From positions 9,172-73,171 of the forward strand of contig JTDE01000217.1 of assembly GCA_014338405.1 (NCBI GenBank): a stretch of 64,000 nucleotides of DNA. Direction: 5' to 3'. Source of the DNA: Paragonimus skrjabini miyazakii (taxonomy: Eukaryota; Platyhelminthes; Trematoda; Plagiorchiida; Troglotrematidae). The notes under the pieces are model-generated. The model was not told the origin of the DNA and did no database searches. It saw nothing but the letters and a program-made list of their open reading frames with translations. Both the position numbers and the translations under genes were made by a program. Shown here piece by piece: positions 14,701-26,689 of the stretch (position 1 is its first letter; each line of letters starts with the position of its first letter).

Positions 14701-17700
14701 CCCTAACCTGGAGGACCAGGAGACTGTTTTGTCAGACCTCTACCTATTGGCCTGCCTGGCATGAGTGACTCTATCGGTGTGGTGACCACGCCGTCCAGTT
14801 TAGCCCAACAGGTCATCGAGATGCGCAAGCCGTCACACCGCGTCAATGTTCAGTCTCGTTGTGACGCTTGTTTATGTTCAGGTCATGCGTTAGTATATTG
14901 TCACCATATTCTTTCTTCCACCGAGCAACGACAGTACCGACTGCAACGGTTAGTTGTTGGAAACTAACAAGGCTGTCGATGAAGTCTAGGTACGAAGTTA
15001 ATTCAGCATTTGTAGCTCCGAAGATCTCAACAGCTGCCTCACCCAAATCATATAGGCCATTTATGAATCAGCCACTGTGGCAAGCAGCATGGTGGTTTGT
15101 TGGATAAACAACCATTTGATCTCAGAAAATTTCCCAGTTCGATGTTAGACTGAGTATTCCGTATGACATTTCATGTGGCAAGTTACGGAATGATATCCTT
15201 AAAAAGCTAAGGCGTAGCCTGATCGCCGATCGTGAGAAAGTTAACGATGTGGAAATCGCCTTTGTTTTACGGAGCGCTGGCAGGCTCTTCAACCTTATCC
15301 GTACTCTGGCTCTATTAGTAAGAATATGCACAAGGGGGACAACAGATTCATCCACACCAAATCCAGAAGGTTAGGCTGTCATTGTATGTTGGCTCCCAAA
15401 CTTTTAGGGTCGCTCAAACGCAGAAGTGTACGGAACAATTGCATTATTCCCATACTTCACCCAGTTTATGGTGCACGGTGAACTATTTGACAGTTTTAGC
15501 ACCAAGAGTGTCGCGTGTCAAGACTATCTGCTTTCACCATTTCTGTTTAGTTCTGATAAAAATAAGAAATAATAGAGGCCTGTCGTAAAATGCCAACATG
15601 GACCTCCTACCTGTCCGATCTATGCAAGACGCTGTTTCGCGCCCCGCCAATTGCTTCGAAATACGCTTTGATGTCTCAAATTGCTACGTTTCTTCAAGGC
15701 TGTTGTGACTGCGTATAGTTACTATTAAGTGATTAGATTATGACGGTTGTTGATTTGTTTGTCTGCCTAGGAAATTGCACCAGCATCGGCATATATATGT
15801 ATAGGAAATGAAATAGAAGCCCGTTTCTCCGAAGCTATGGCGGTATTCGCTAATCTAGAAAATCTCTGACGACAGAGGCAACTCTGTGGAACTTACGAGC
15901 CTGTGGGGGTTGTACTTCTTTGCAGCTGGATACGTGGCTGTTCAGAGTGAAGCCGTCTTCTGTTATGTAATAATAGTTATTTGTGTTCGCTCGCTGGCGT
16001 TGAGTAGCACTACTGAGTTTTCAGCGAGGAGACCAGGTGCAGTTATTTGGTAGTGTATCAAGAAAGTTCCTTTGTTCAACCCCTAAATATGCGCAAACTT
16101 GGATGCAAGAATTTAAATGTGATTGGGATACCAGCTTGTTGTCTACCACATCGAACACTTTCTGCTGGTGCCACAGCTGACTGGTACAAAGCGCGTGGTG
16201 AATGAATGGTGACTTGACGTTGAGAAATACAGTTATTCACCTGGAGGTTATTCGGTTGTGTTTCACTTGTTGGAATGTTCGTGATTCACCGAGCCGGTGA
16301 CCGGAGACTTTAGGTGATATGATAGCTAATCGGGCACACTGCCGTGAATGCTGTTGTTGTTTGGTCGAGTTGTATGTGAAGTAGATGCAGTTAGTGCCGT
16401 AGTGCCGTGGAAACGTTAAGGAAGCTGTTTTGCTAATGATGCCCTGGTTTCATTTGCCATATGTAGGCGCTTTGCTGTTGAATGCTTAAAATTTTACACT
16501 GCTTTTTTTCTTGGCTGAGGCTTGCCAGTTTATTCATGGCTGTCTGACAGTTAAACATCAGCGCGTACCACTGATGTATTGCCATTCTGTTGGTGAGGTT
16601 GATATTGTCAATGACAAGATGGTCTCTGTAATCCGGGTATTCTTGAAGCTCAAATGCTATTCATTGATCGTGAAACGTCGCCACCGGGAGTGGAGGGTAT
16701 AAGTCATCCTTAACTGTTCGATCATCTTTGTTCGCATTAGTTTGCCTTTAGCCGGTGGTGCGAACGACTAAGCAGTGGCGATTTTAGGTGTATGCCAGGA
16801 ATTGACAACTTTAGCTAATTGTCCGCTACGTTGAGTGCCCATCACTCAAAGTTCCTCCGACTGACGTAAGCTACAAGATGGACAAGCAACGACGGTGATG
16901 TTAGGGGAAGGACGTTGCGTACAGATCAGCTTGCGTGGTTTGCTTTCATCTTCCTATCCCTATGGCTGTTTGAGTTTTAACGTGAAAATTTTTATTAGTG
17001 CAGTTTCATTCTCCCTCCATCTCTGAGCTAGAAGTTTTTTAAAATCTCTTTTCATACTCGTTTGTCAGTTGAACATCACTGCTAGCGGGGACCATACTCC
17101 GTATACTGACAATAACCGTTAGTGTCCCTTCTGCGATAATTGACTAGCCTGAATCAGATGACAGCTTGTGAATTCGCACTTTGCATTGCTACTTTTTTTA
17201 AACTCATATGCACTTGTAATTATTGTATGTCTATGTTGGTCTTAGTGAAATTTCCTTTAGTTTCGAACAGTCGAGACCGTATTTGAAATACATTCCACCA
17301 AACCGTTTAAATGTGACTGACCAGTTTGTCGGCACATTGTCTGTTAGTCACCACTGACTTGGTTGTATGCTTACTGGGAGTGTCTGAACACTTTCACCTC
17401 TCCAGTAGGACAGTTTAGTCTCCCAAATAAAAACTTCAGCACAAAATGTTTACCACATAAGCTCATACAGTAAACCAGCAAACTGGATTGAATTAAGTGT
17501 TTTTGCAAAATAAACGTACAGGCTGGAAGTCCGGGAGACTGTGGCTTATTAAACCTATATATGTTAACATTTCTGACACGAACAATTTTCTCGATATCAC
17601 TTTGGCCCCGACAAGTGCAGCTTAATAAACCATCTACACTCTCAAGTTATCATATTTTGTCAAGATCCAGTCTTTATAACAGACCAGGTCGTTGTGCTAC

Positions 17701-20700
17701 TATTGATTCAAGTATCAATATGTTTGGAACAAGCTTGCACCTTCCTGTTCTTAAACTCCGATAAATACGCAAATCTGTCGCCTATGGTTGCATTTGGATG
17801 TATAATCGATTATCTTCTCACCTTACAGATAGTGGATATCGTATCTGAAGCAATTGGCAACATGCTCGAGGCAGAATTCTCTCCTCTGGCCATTCATTTC
17901 ACGCGTAACAGGTTCCGCAACTCCAATACGTCTAAAACCGATTGCAGTGGCCAAGCGCATACTCCACAGTCGCAAACTGGTGTGCCGCAGTGGCTGGAAT
18001 ACGTCGGTCTCTCACGCGGTTCCATCATGGGCAGCTGTTGCCAGTCCACAGTAATGTTGGCGGAACCGTTTTCGAGCGACCAGCCGAAAACAGGAGGAAA
18101 CCACGGAGAAATCAAAGCCACTGACTCGACCGCCAACTGTGCTTACCGTCTGGGTCATGGTTGGGCTACTCTGATCCGATTGCTGGATGAACGAGCTTAT
18201 GTCAGACGATTGCTGGTACGTTGACCTGTCCCGGTTCCCAATCTGTATTTTGCCTGAAAACTTTAAGCTGTTACACATCGAAATGCTTTACACATGACAC
18301 CCATACCAGGAGTTCTACGTAAAACGAATCAATACTCCGAAAGGGATTGGAAAAATTCTGTTATATCTGTGTCATTTACAAACGGCATGAATAAACAGAC
18401 TAACTGAGCGAAAGTTGAGAGTACTTTAGCCCAGAGTGCTTGCTGGATAGCACAGCCAATCTCCGGTGTAATTATCCACTTCTGACCCATAGTTTTGACA
18501 GTCACTGACCACCGGATCTGTTCGACTGATGTTGAGACACTGACTGTATGTATTGTAGCCTAGTACACGAGTCATATCGAACAGTTTCGGACCTAGCGAA
18601 CAAGCGCAACGTTTATCAGATGATGCTGCATAGCGTGCTCAATTCCCATGACCCTGTGATGTCAAAACGCAGATTGCTGGTAGAACCAAACGATACTTGA
18701 CTCAAATTCATGACCAGTTACATTCAATGGCAGTCTTTCTATTCAGATAGACTTTCTGGTCAATCCCTTTTAAATAAATGCAATGGAAAGTGCATGAGTT
18801 TGTAATACTTTAATCCGTTTTGCGTTCTGGATAGATAGCAGCGGTACACCGAGACGGGGCAAAACTGTTAAACAACGGGAGTGACAAGCGTACATGGTCA
18901 TCATGTGAAGAGCATCCAGACTGATCAAGGCGAAGTGCTACGATTTTAGTTGTGGCTGAAGTAACCAGGGAAATTCACTTCAGTATTACGTGCACTAAAG
19001 CAATTGTTTAAGTGAGTGCGCCATACTGGTAGAACACAGGGTGTGCTGGTGTGTGCATGATCAGTGGAAATCTAAACAACAAGTAGGCACACTCTCAGAC
19101 AAACTGATGCGGTTTCCATAAATTTTGACAATATATTCTTTGTTTTCAAGTTACCAGTGGTCACTTTTCATAACAGATTTTCACCTACCTATCGAGCACA
19201 CTTCCGACTGTTATATATTGGAACTCAAACCCCGCCATGCTGACTTCATTCGATCACTAGTACTGATGCACCGCACAGCTTTTTGTGAGACCGCAGGCTT
19301 GCCAATCTAAAACCCTGATTTCACTAAACGCTGATCACACCCTTGTACTATTTGTCATGTAAATTGTGGCGTTGTCTTACCGGAAATTTACAGCCGCTTG
19401 CTAACTTGAAGAAATGAGATGCAGCAGAGAATGTTTCATCATCTGAGTAATGCTATCTTATATAGCCCGTTTTCACACCCCAAAGTTTGAAGATCCTCCC
19501 ATTCTGTTGGCGGGCGTCCACTGTTGGTGTGTCGATTGAGCCATACCTAGTCCTTTCAAAGTGCATGACAACAGTATCTACGTGCATCATGCCAGTAAAG
19601 TTTAAATTAAATCCATGATGAGTTCAAGAAGCACGTTTTCTGCTCAAAATATACATTTGTGTGTATGCTAGCAGAGACGGTCTTACTCATGACTTTCATT
19701 GATGAAGTCTGTTGAACAGTTCTTATGGATACTGAATAGAACTACCAGTTTAAGCTCGGATGTATCCCTTGTTGCATCCCATTTTAGTTCCAATACTCAT
19801 CGTTTGTCTCTGTTTGATAAGATATCTTGTTTGCCCTGATGATGTCTGATCTTTTCAATTGGTGTTTGGTGGAATCCATGAACAACGAGGTCCTTTTGGA
19901 ACCCGTTAATGCGTGACAACTTTATCTTTTTTCGGTCTAGTCATTTCACTTTCTCGTGTTATGATTCTGTTGGTCAAATAGAGGCTTGGTAACGTGAAAG
20001 TGAGTTGAAGAGAAGTTTGAATCACTGGAGGGCAATATAGTCGATGGCATAGTACCCAAAATGGAGAGTTAGGTCAAGGTTGAGAAAGATTTTAGGCGTG
20101 AAACATACATTATGAATCTTATAAGTTGCTAACATAAGGACATTCCATAAAAATTAGGACTTGATTCGATTTCTACACAGGTTACTTGAATACAATTAAG
20201 TTTGTTTTTCGCTTGTTGCAAAAGGTGAATGAAAATATTACTAAAATGTGGAGCGAACATAAAGTGTTATGTCGCGCGTGATAAAAACTGTGGAGTTGAC
20301 TTGTAGTCTCAGCTCTTCACGAACCAGTTGTGTGCCTTTTATGTAAAGTGCATTGCCATTGCTCGATTGCTGCGCTTTCACTTACTTACACTGATAGCGA
20401 ATCCACGTCCTAGTGTGAATAAATTAATCCACCGTGTTTCAGTGACATTTTGCCAGTCATTGTTCACGTGATCTCTTCTCAGCACTGATCATTAATCCAA
20501 TTATCATCGCTCATTCGGCCGTTTGTTTGATCCTCATTGAACCACGCTTCTAACAACACATGGGGTGATCCACCATCGATGTGCGGATATCGCACGACAC
20601 TATCACGATGCTTGACCATCGACAGTTAATCACATCATCCCTTGGGTAGGATGAATGAATAGTCATCGCTGAATGTGATTGCCAGTTCGGACGGAGTGCC

Positions 20701-23700
20701 TTCGAGTAGTCGGTTTGCAGATCTGGCCGTGTTCGTTGGGCGGACTGGTCCTCAAATTAGCTCGTCAAGCGAATGACGAAGCAAGCAAGTGGGCATTAGT
20801 GAATGAACGTATCAGAAGGCGTTTAACGGCTGAATGACAAATCGCGTGCATCATCGGATAAGAAGACGGACAGACTGAGGATCGTTTAAGCTCTATTTTA
20901 ATCTGAAGAAGATTGAAGATCATAGATGTTTCGTTCTTACGATCAGTGTGTGCACTTCGTATGTATTGCCCGGAATTACATCCAAAGGTGAAACGTCTCA
21001 TTAAAAAGCAGTGCAAATTCGCTAAACATTGTGAACGTGCTGTCGAGTGGATTCGATGATACTACATTATGTGTTAGAAATGGGCGTGCCCGGTACGCCC
21101 GGCGGCTACTAATGATCGTTTTAGTGGACGCCTTATTTCAGAACAGTCATGAGGGTGACATAAAAAAAACGTTCGAAGCACCGGGGGGTTGTCACTGGAA
21201 TAAAAGAATAGATGAGTGAAACCTCCTAAACGACAACCACGACCATTACAGTCAGCATACTTCTAATATTTTGGATGCCTTACAAAAAAGGTACAACCTT
21301 GCCAAAAGAACGTGTTTCATTAGGATCATCTGGAGGTGTTGTACTTTTACCACCGATGGATACACCCATGAGTATCCCAGAAATATTTGCTGATCCGATA
21401 TTGTTTGAGGCTAGATCTGTTCAAAGCCGCACAGTAATGGTAGACTGCAACCAGCTTAAGCTTACGGTACATTTAAGGTGGTTCTGTCACTTTTCAGTTA
21501 TGCACATTGCATTTTAAGACCATTCTAAAGGAGCCTTCCTTTCTGACTTAATTGAGGTTAGAAACTTCAGCATATTGAAAGCGTAATACTTCTTACTGCC
21601 TCGAACGTCTTCTCATTGATTTTAAGAAGATTCCTTTGGACGCATTCCATAGAACTTATCATTACGCCACAGTTATCGGATTATACTTTCATCTGACACA
21701 GAATGTACAACGTAAGGTTCAGGACATAGGAATGAGATGCGGTTATGAGACGAACGGAAAATTGTGAGCTGTCTTACGCTACTTGTCTGTGGCACTCGCA
21801 GATGATAAGGCATATAACACCCTGACGGACAACACCCACTATCGTAAGAAGACACTTTCTCATTTCGGACATATATTCTTGGTTGCCGACTCCCAGGAAA
21901 AAAAACTATACATGCATCTCCCATTTTTCAATAAGAACGGTGGTACCATTTTTAGGCTGTAACTGCTCAAACAGCAGGAATTCTGATTCCGTTGTGGCCT
22001 TCCAGTAACATGAACGTTTTGCACGGCTTACAGAATGATATGTTTCAAAGGGTTATCGAAACATGATAAGAGAGCTAAAAATTCTGACGGAACACCTCTT
22101 CTGGTGTGAGCTACTGTCCTGCCTCATTTAATGATCACCTTTGTCCCTCGTTATTTGCTACTTTCTTCTCCCGGTTTAACGTCATTCTCGTTATTCATCA
22201 CTTCGGTAAAAATAGCTGCATCGTTCTAGCGTCACACATGCTGGCGTGTGCGCGTGATCCCATGAGTAGCTCGTCCGAAACCAGTAAACTCCGCATTTTG
22301 GTGATTGGCTGCACAAAATCCTTGCTGCTTTGTGCGAATTGATATAGAATTCTGCCGCATGTATCATGCAAGAAAAGTCACAGATTACTGCAAGGATTTT
22401 AGAAGCGTGATTCCTAGAGTTTTATACATACAATCAACAAACCATTCTCTTGTTTGACATTACAGGTGATAGCGGTTTCCTTCGTTATATTATTTCCGTC
22501 CAACACCACTCTGCTGCTAGAGTCGTTCGATCGTGGCATAAATCACTCGTTCAAGAGTCACCATGAGCATATGATGCTACTGTGACAGCTTGATTTGGCC
22601 GATTCAGATCAAGCAATAAAAACAAACCTTTGCGTTTCTGCATGATTTTGAAAAAATACCGTTGGGTGACTCAAGGTCAGTGTTAACTGTTGACACCACA
22701 TTGGTGTTCAGTTTTCCAATTCCGTCGGGTCTGTGTATCATACAACTTCTGTGACGTTGCTCAAACCTTTGGCAGTGTGTTCAGCTTCGGCACATCCTAT
22801 CTAATGGTGCAAGTCGAACTTATTGAAGTCAACACCTAGACTGAAACGGTGCAACATATTGGTGATGGGAGCCGTATAAATTGTTTAACTGCTGGCAGTG
22901 ACTCCCAGTCGTCGATCTTCTCTAGAGTCTGACTATTCACAAATCAGCCTAAGAAGATCGTAGACGTGGACACGTTTTTAAAACTTCTAACTTACATAGT
23001 TACTGATATCATATGTATATCTACCGGTGGTATAAAAATTAGGCTCACTAAATGTTGCGCACTTTGATACTTGCATGCGTACAACTTTGGTTTCCTTTGA
23101 GTGTGGTCACTGTAGGTATAAGCACTCTATACGTCCTTTTCAAATGATGTATTCTGTTTGGCTTTTATTTTGATTTCGTCTAACTCAGTGACACCGAAAC
23201 CTACTGCCAAACATACCTTTGTGTGTTTCAACTCTAGTCGTCTCGATTGATTTTTGTGTGGCTGGAATCCCCTTATCTCATCACAAATGTCCACATTGTA
23301 CGGTAACAAACACTATGAAAATATGATTCTTCTATTTCATCATAATATACACCAAAAATTCGTAATATATGTGGCAGTATGAATAGACCAATTATTTGTG
23401 CCTATTATGCATTTCTTTTGAAGGACCAACGCGTCAGTGCAAAGCTCCCACCAATCAATCAAGTAATCAACTGTTATTGGCCCCGCCACGACTATGTGGA
23501 AAATGGGTTACACGAGCCATCGCTGGTAGATGCTATTGTGTCCAACCATACACGTGTTGTTCCAGTCGACTTGGCATCAGAAGCTCGTACGGACTTACTC
23601 GAATCACGTGCGTTGGATATTCAATACTGTTATGATCAGCTGGCCTCTCGTTTGGTCAAACATTTGCATGCTTCGCACCGTGCTTTTGTTGATAATGTGA

Positions 23701-23801
23701 CTAAGCCGAACATCGAACAGACTAGTTCTTCCTCTTCGGCACTTGCCTTGCTTGCGGACATGGTACGAACGCTGAGTGACGAAGCCCTTTCTACTTCTTG
23801 A
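2557..23801 (+). CDS. PDSS2: PDSS2: all-trans-decaprenyl-diphosphate synthase subunit 2 (multi-exon gene span)
   Basis: Encodes the non-catalytic partner of PDSS1 in the mitochondrial heterotetramer that makes the polyprenyl tail of ubiquinone. Proposed coding exons: 2557-2793, 2864-3273, 9456-9636, 17829-18215, about 21324-21466, and 23424-23801. Recognition rests on colinear family motifs: KWFELITRAEKLLGGPPPF followed by INLRSLL, then QHRSLAELFETIHLA in exon 2; GNKVATLTGDVLLAS in exon 3; and a C-terminal helix block in the last exon. As in human PDSS2, I see no DDxxD aspartate-rich motifs, fitting a regulatory subunit. Exons 1-4 join with matching phases; the exon 4 to exon 5 junction does not, so a micro-exon is missing or a boundary is wrong. 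The gene covers 21 kb because of RTE insertions in introns 2 and 3. The order and spacing of motifs make the identity firm; the exact ends of exons 1 and 5 are not. Confidence 0.85.
2864..3273 (+). CDS. PDSS2: PDSS2 exon with N-terminal prenyl synthase helices
   Basis: Starts after a TTTTCTAG acceptor and ends at a canonical GTAAGT donor, leaving phase 2. It encodes the segment matching human PDSS2 from the AEKIVGYPTSF region to the SLAEITELIHIALLVHR region; here the matching words are AEKLLGGPPPF and SLAELFETIHLAITIH. An internal ATG at 2876 would give a shorter protein if exon 1 is not used. Confidence 0.85.
3274..4029. other. PDSS2 intron 2, left part
   Basis: No coding or repeat signal that I can support. 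The short open frames here lack codon structure and protein-family motifs. Confidence 0.4.
4030..6710 (+). mobile_element. RTE-type non-LTR retrotransposon, 5'-truncated and broken, in PDSS2 intron 2
   Basis: Forward-strand translation passes through the tail of the AP-endonuclease domain (DDFNVQLGGLSPEGKR near 4065, matching the family GDFNAQ motif), a linker with KLKRKLTKSLRKDREHR near 4690, the palm entry KRNKATGSDLFSPLFK near 5015, the RT core (DILEHVV and the YADD-equivalent YSNDIVLL near 5715), LTYLGNTIS near 5910, and the C-terminal cysteine-less tail to about 6540. It ends in ATGATGACAGTGATGATGA, a short GA/TGA-type tail usual for RTE. Stops and frameshifts are frequent. It lies in the same orientation as PDSS2. 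Confidence 0.85.
6711..9455. other. Remainder of PDSS2 intron 2
   Basis: Contains the right copy of the 45-bp repeat (7063-7107). I see no gene; two neighbouring frames at 8128-8337 and 8404-8670 are open but match nothing I know and lack splice or start context that would support them. Confidence 0.4.
7063..7107 (+). repeat. Right copy of the 45-bp repeat
   Basis: Matches positions 1-45 with one substitution (T to G near its 37th base), in the same orientation, 7062 bp away. The flanks past the repeat are only weakly similar. Confidence 0.75.
9456..9636 (+). CDS. PDSS2: PDSS2 exon with the GDxLLAS motif
   Basis: Follows a TACTCAG acceptor; its first base completes the codon split by the previous exon (phase 2). 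It encodes a variable Ser/His-rich linker, then EAGNKVATLTGDVLLASVS, matching the human FGNKIAILSGDFLLANA segment. It ends FHNAR at a GTAAGT donor in phase 0. Confidence 0.85.
9637..10989. other. PDSS2 intron 3, left part
   Basis: I see nothing supportable here apart from intronic sequence between the GTAAGT donor and the 3' end of the reverse-strand RTE. Confidence 0.4.
10990..14540 (-). mobile_element. Near full-length RTE retrotransposon, antisense in PDSS2 intron 3
   Basis: The best-preserved element in the window. On the reverse strand it starts with an AP-endonuclease domain (RINIGAFNVRTL near 14210; VSAYAPTDCSD near 13880; DGDMNAQVGEAESR near 13780; LDSDHVLVCCRF near 13490). A basic linker follows (GDIRKKLKRTLNADCE near 13150), then a 273-residue RT block at 12372-11551 holding SPFLFKFVMDEIMED and LTDLDYADDKVLLF, with the YADD active site intact. 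A C-terminal region runs to the stop near 11269. After about 250 bases of 3' UTR it ends in (ATG)n, seen on the forward strand as (ATC)n at 10992-11013. At least two frame breaks in the endonuclease and linker mean this copy is inactive. Confidence 0.9.
15125..15385 (+). mobile_element. Short RTE linker fragment
   Basis: Forward-strand translation reads KLRNDILKKLRRSLIADREK, then AGRLFNLIRTLALL, the same basic linker seen in the two larger RTE copies (KKLKRTLNADCE, RFIRATGPR). It is flanked by unrelated sequence and is opposite in orientation to the neighbouring full element. Confidence 0.6.
15386..17828. other. PDSS2 intron 3, right part
   Basis: No gene or repeat that I can support. The last 30 bases are pyrimidine-rich and end in CTTACAG, the acceptor of the next PDSS2 exon. 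Confidence 0.4.
17829..18215 (+). CDS. PDSS2: PDSS2 exon with central helical core
   Basis: Enters in phase 0 with IVDIVSEAIGNMLEAEF, matching human VVELLASALMDLVQGVY. It continues to a segment around SRGSIMGSCCQSTVMLAEP, equivalent to human SHGALLAKSCQAAMELA, and ends at a GTACGT donor in phase 0. An insert of about 30 polar residues relative to the human protein lies between these blocks. Confidence 0.85.
18216..21323. other. PDSS2 intron 4
   Basis: No repeat or gene identified. The phase mismatch between flanking exons suggests an unrecognised micro-exon may lie here. Confidence 0.35.
21324..21466 (+). CDS. PDSS2: Probable PDSS2 exon 5
   Basis: The frame reads SSGGVVLLPPMDTPMSIPEI and ends at an ACG/GTACAT donor. 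GGVVLLPP lines up with human SAPVVLHQEFLG at the same place in the chain, and the exit phase (0) fits the next exon. The acceptor shown (CATTAG at 21323) gives the wrong phase after exon 4. The open frame extends upstream through MPYKKGTTLPKERV, which may also be coding. Confidence 0.5.
21467..23423. other. PDSS2 intron 5
   Basis: Nothing beyond intronic sequence that I can support. Confidence 0.4.
23424..23801 (+). CDS. PDSS2: PDSS2 terminal exon
   Basis: Follows a TTCTTTTGAAG acceptor in phase 0. It encodes the C-terminal helices with DYVENGLHEPSLVDAIV and YDQLASRLVKHLHASHRAF, the last corresponding to the family block in which human reads NKALEALESFPPSEARSAL. A Ser-rich insertion follows, then ALALLADMVRTLSDEALSTS and a TGA. 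No AATAAA is evident in the next few hundred bases. Confidence 0.8.
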   Translation, partial: DQRVSAKLPPINQVINCYWPRHDYVENGLHEPSLVDAIVSNHTRVVPVDLASEARTDLLESRALDIQYCYDQLASRLVKHLHASHRAFVDNVTKPNIEQTSSSSSALALLADMVRTLSDEALSTS

Positions 23802-26689
23802 ACTAACTATCTGATTCACACATCCATCATTTTTTCCTTTTTTTGTACTGTACTCATGTTCCATTTCTGTTCGAAATAGTACAAACCATTTTCTAGTGAT
23901 CTGCTTCTTTTTGTGTTTTGTCTAGCGTTTTCTTTTATGCGTTGCTTTTCAGGAAATTACCATGTTTAAATTTACTTGCATACTGTCCCATGCGATCAGT
24001 GAGTTTAGCTTCGGCACATTTCTCCTCAAATTCTATCCATACAGTTCGTAGGCTCTCTGTTCTTGTCTGTACAGCAATCCCCTTGCGCGGTGACATCACC
24101 ACGTGAATAGTGTTGCAGTTCGATGGAGCGTGTTGCGAACAGATGACCTACCTCAACACACAGTGACTTCATTTCATTTGTTACCATGGCTTAGACACGT
24201 ACTATTCATGTCTACTTAACGCCTTTCACATTGTGCTTTGTTTACTCAGTCTGACTGTGACTGAAAAAGCGACGCAGTAAACAGCCCATGACTTTGGACA
24301 AGTTATCTCTATCCGACTTCTCGACTTGTGTCTAAAAGATATCGCGTTTCTAGCAAGAATCCTTAAAATGGTACTGTTATCCCACGCTCAAAAATGCCAA
24401 TCTCAGATGTGTAGGCGTCTATAAACCCATATTACTGGAATTTGTCCCCAGTACTTTCTATCTATTATTAGTACCCTACTACACTATACGTTACTATATT
24501 GTATTGTACATTTGTACTTTTGCCACTACTTACTATTTATTGTTTGTTTTCAAGAGCAATTCACATGACTTCGTTCGAAGAAAGAATAAGCGGTGGCTCC
24601 AAAATTAACCATTGAGAATGTTAAACAGGGAAATTCCAAGCAAGCTGGCTGCCAAACGTTGAGCGATGCAAAAGTGACAACATTGAACAGTTGACAAGTG
24701 GCAGCATCAAATTAACAGATGACTTCTACATTCACAATCATCGAATGGAATAGTTTTGTATGACATGTTAAGAATAGAAAAGAAAAGAATTGATCTCTTA
24801 AAATCGACAACTGTTCAGAACATTGTAGTGTTAACACAAGCAAAGCTGATGCATCGAGACGAGCAAAAATCTACTCATTGTGAGACAACTTTAAGAAAAG
24901 TGGTAGTAGTCAGCGTCAATTTCCTCGCAGAAATACGTCATAGACTTTAAGGGAACCCAGAATAGTCAACAGGCAAAAATCGGTGATTGCGCAAGTGGAA
25001 AATCCCATTCGATGAATAGCATTGCATGAGAAAAAATACATGATTCCACAAAATGTGATAATCAGGAGTGGAAGATTTAATCAATGCGACATCTCATAGT
25101 ATAGAGGACCGATTGGATGGCGGAATTATGGGAATGGGTCCAGTACTTTTCAGTCTTGTCTGTTCACACAGCCTGACCTCGGTAATCATCCACTACTTTG
25201 ATGTCGGGCACCATAGCTTTATCGTGACGAGTCGCGATCATTTCGAGTTTGATGTATGAGGTTATCGTCTGTATTCTCAGCTCCTCGAAGACTGTACAGC
25301 CGAGATTACGTAGTCTTTTCACCTGATCTTTAGCCATGCGATTGTATCAAGCACATCGCACGTCGTGTGCGATCCAGCACGATTGAAAAATTTGAACGCA
25401 GCTTTCTGGTTCACAGCAGTCGCCACGATGTAGAAGTGAATAGTCACTTCGGTCGCCTCGAGAATTCCGGACCTTAGTCCATAGAAAGCTGCATCCAAGC
25501 TTAGTGTCACTATTGAAGATCTTAGGAAAAATGCAAGCTGGATAAAGCAGTCAATGATTGGAGAGTGGAAAGCGAGACACTTGCTGAAGATCACGAACGT
25601 CCAGCGTATGATGGAGTTTATTCATCAAAATTGCGCGAGTTTCCTTCCTGTTCGTCACCGCTACACCTCAAACGTGTATGAGGACGTTAGTGTCTCTCGT
25701 GATGGAGCCAAACGAATCGATTTTGAGCACAACCCTTAGAATAAGAGATTGGCTGAAAAGCAGTCTGTTCATGAGTAATTTACGCAAAATGAGGATGGTG
25801 CTAGATAAACTCAAAATGCTCAGAGGGCTCAAACGAACTCGGATGTGGATGTAACTGGTTGATGTGCCTGTTGTAAGACATAGCTATTGTCGAACAAAGC
25901 GACAGATTGTACAATCCTTAGCCCTGATTGTATTGTAATGGACTCTGTTCAATACTGGTGAGTGATTAATCTGAGAATTAAGGTGTAGTCTCAGCAGGTA
26001 TGCGTTTATTTATATGGACCTATTACCTTAAACTGTCTGCAAGATATTTGGCTGAAGAGAGTCGCTAATTTGACTAACCTGTCGGTAAATCAGAAAAACA
26101 AGTGTTTGGGCTTCACAAAAGGTTATCCCTACTTACTGAAAATGACGTTGGTTACATTTTCGGTTGTTACAAACATGCTGTTTCTGATGGGTTATTGTTA
26201 TTGTGTTTGACGGCTTTAGTTCAGACATTTCAACTATATTAGTCTGGCACGTGTTCAGACAAATTGTTGTAATACTAGTCCCCTACATGTAAACTGGACG
26301 TAAGTACTGTTTGCCGTTTTGATTGATTGACGTTGACTGACCTTCTGTGATGGATGACCAAGTCAAGGACGCGGTTATTCCAATTTTTGGTGATGCGTCT
26401 CTGTGCGATTGTGGGATATGGTCAGATCCCACAGCAAATGGGCGATTGACAACATGCAAGATCGAATGAGTCATTACTCAGCGAAGTCACCCAAATGGGC
26501 GGGAAGTGTCAGGCGAGAATCCGTAACCGAAAGTGTCATCTAAACGGACAGCACCAAGAAGTGCATTAGGGACTGGAACCCTAGTTCAAACATGGGCAGC
26601 GAGAGAACGTGCTGATGAGAATAGATTTATTGCTTTATTGATCGACTCTTCGCTTCGCTTCATTTTGCCGGCAACAGCTTGTGCATGGG
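23802..26689. other. Intergenic, PDSS2 to ZNRD2, left part
   Basis: No supportable gene. Several 60-90 residue frames around 24756-25739 show no family resemblance and no splice context. Confidence 0.4.

Noticed and set aside
17894..18278. Reverse-strand frames of 80-88 residues over PDSS2 exon 4
   Set aside because: Antisense shadows of a real exon; they have no family resemblance.
24756..25739. Cluster of 60-90 residue frames as a possible gag or gene remnant
   Set aside because: No recognisable motif on either strand and no colinear frames.
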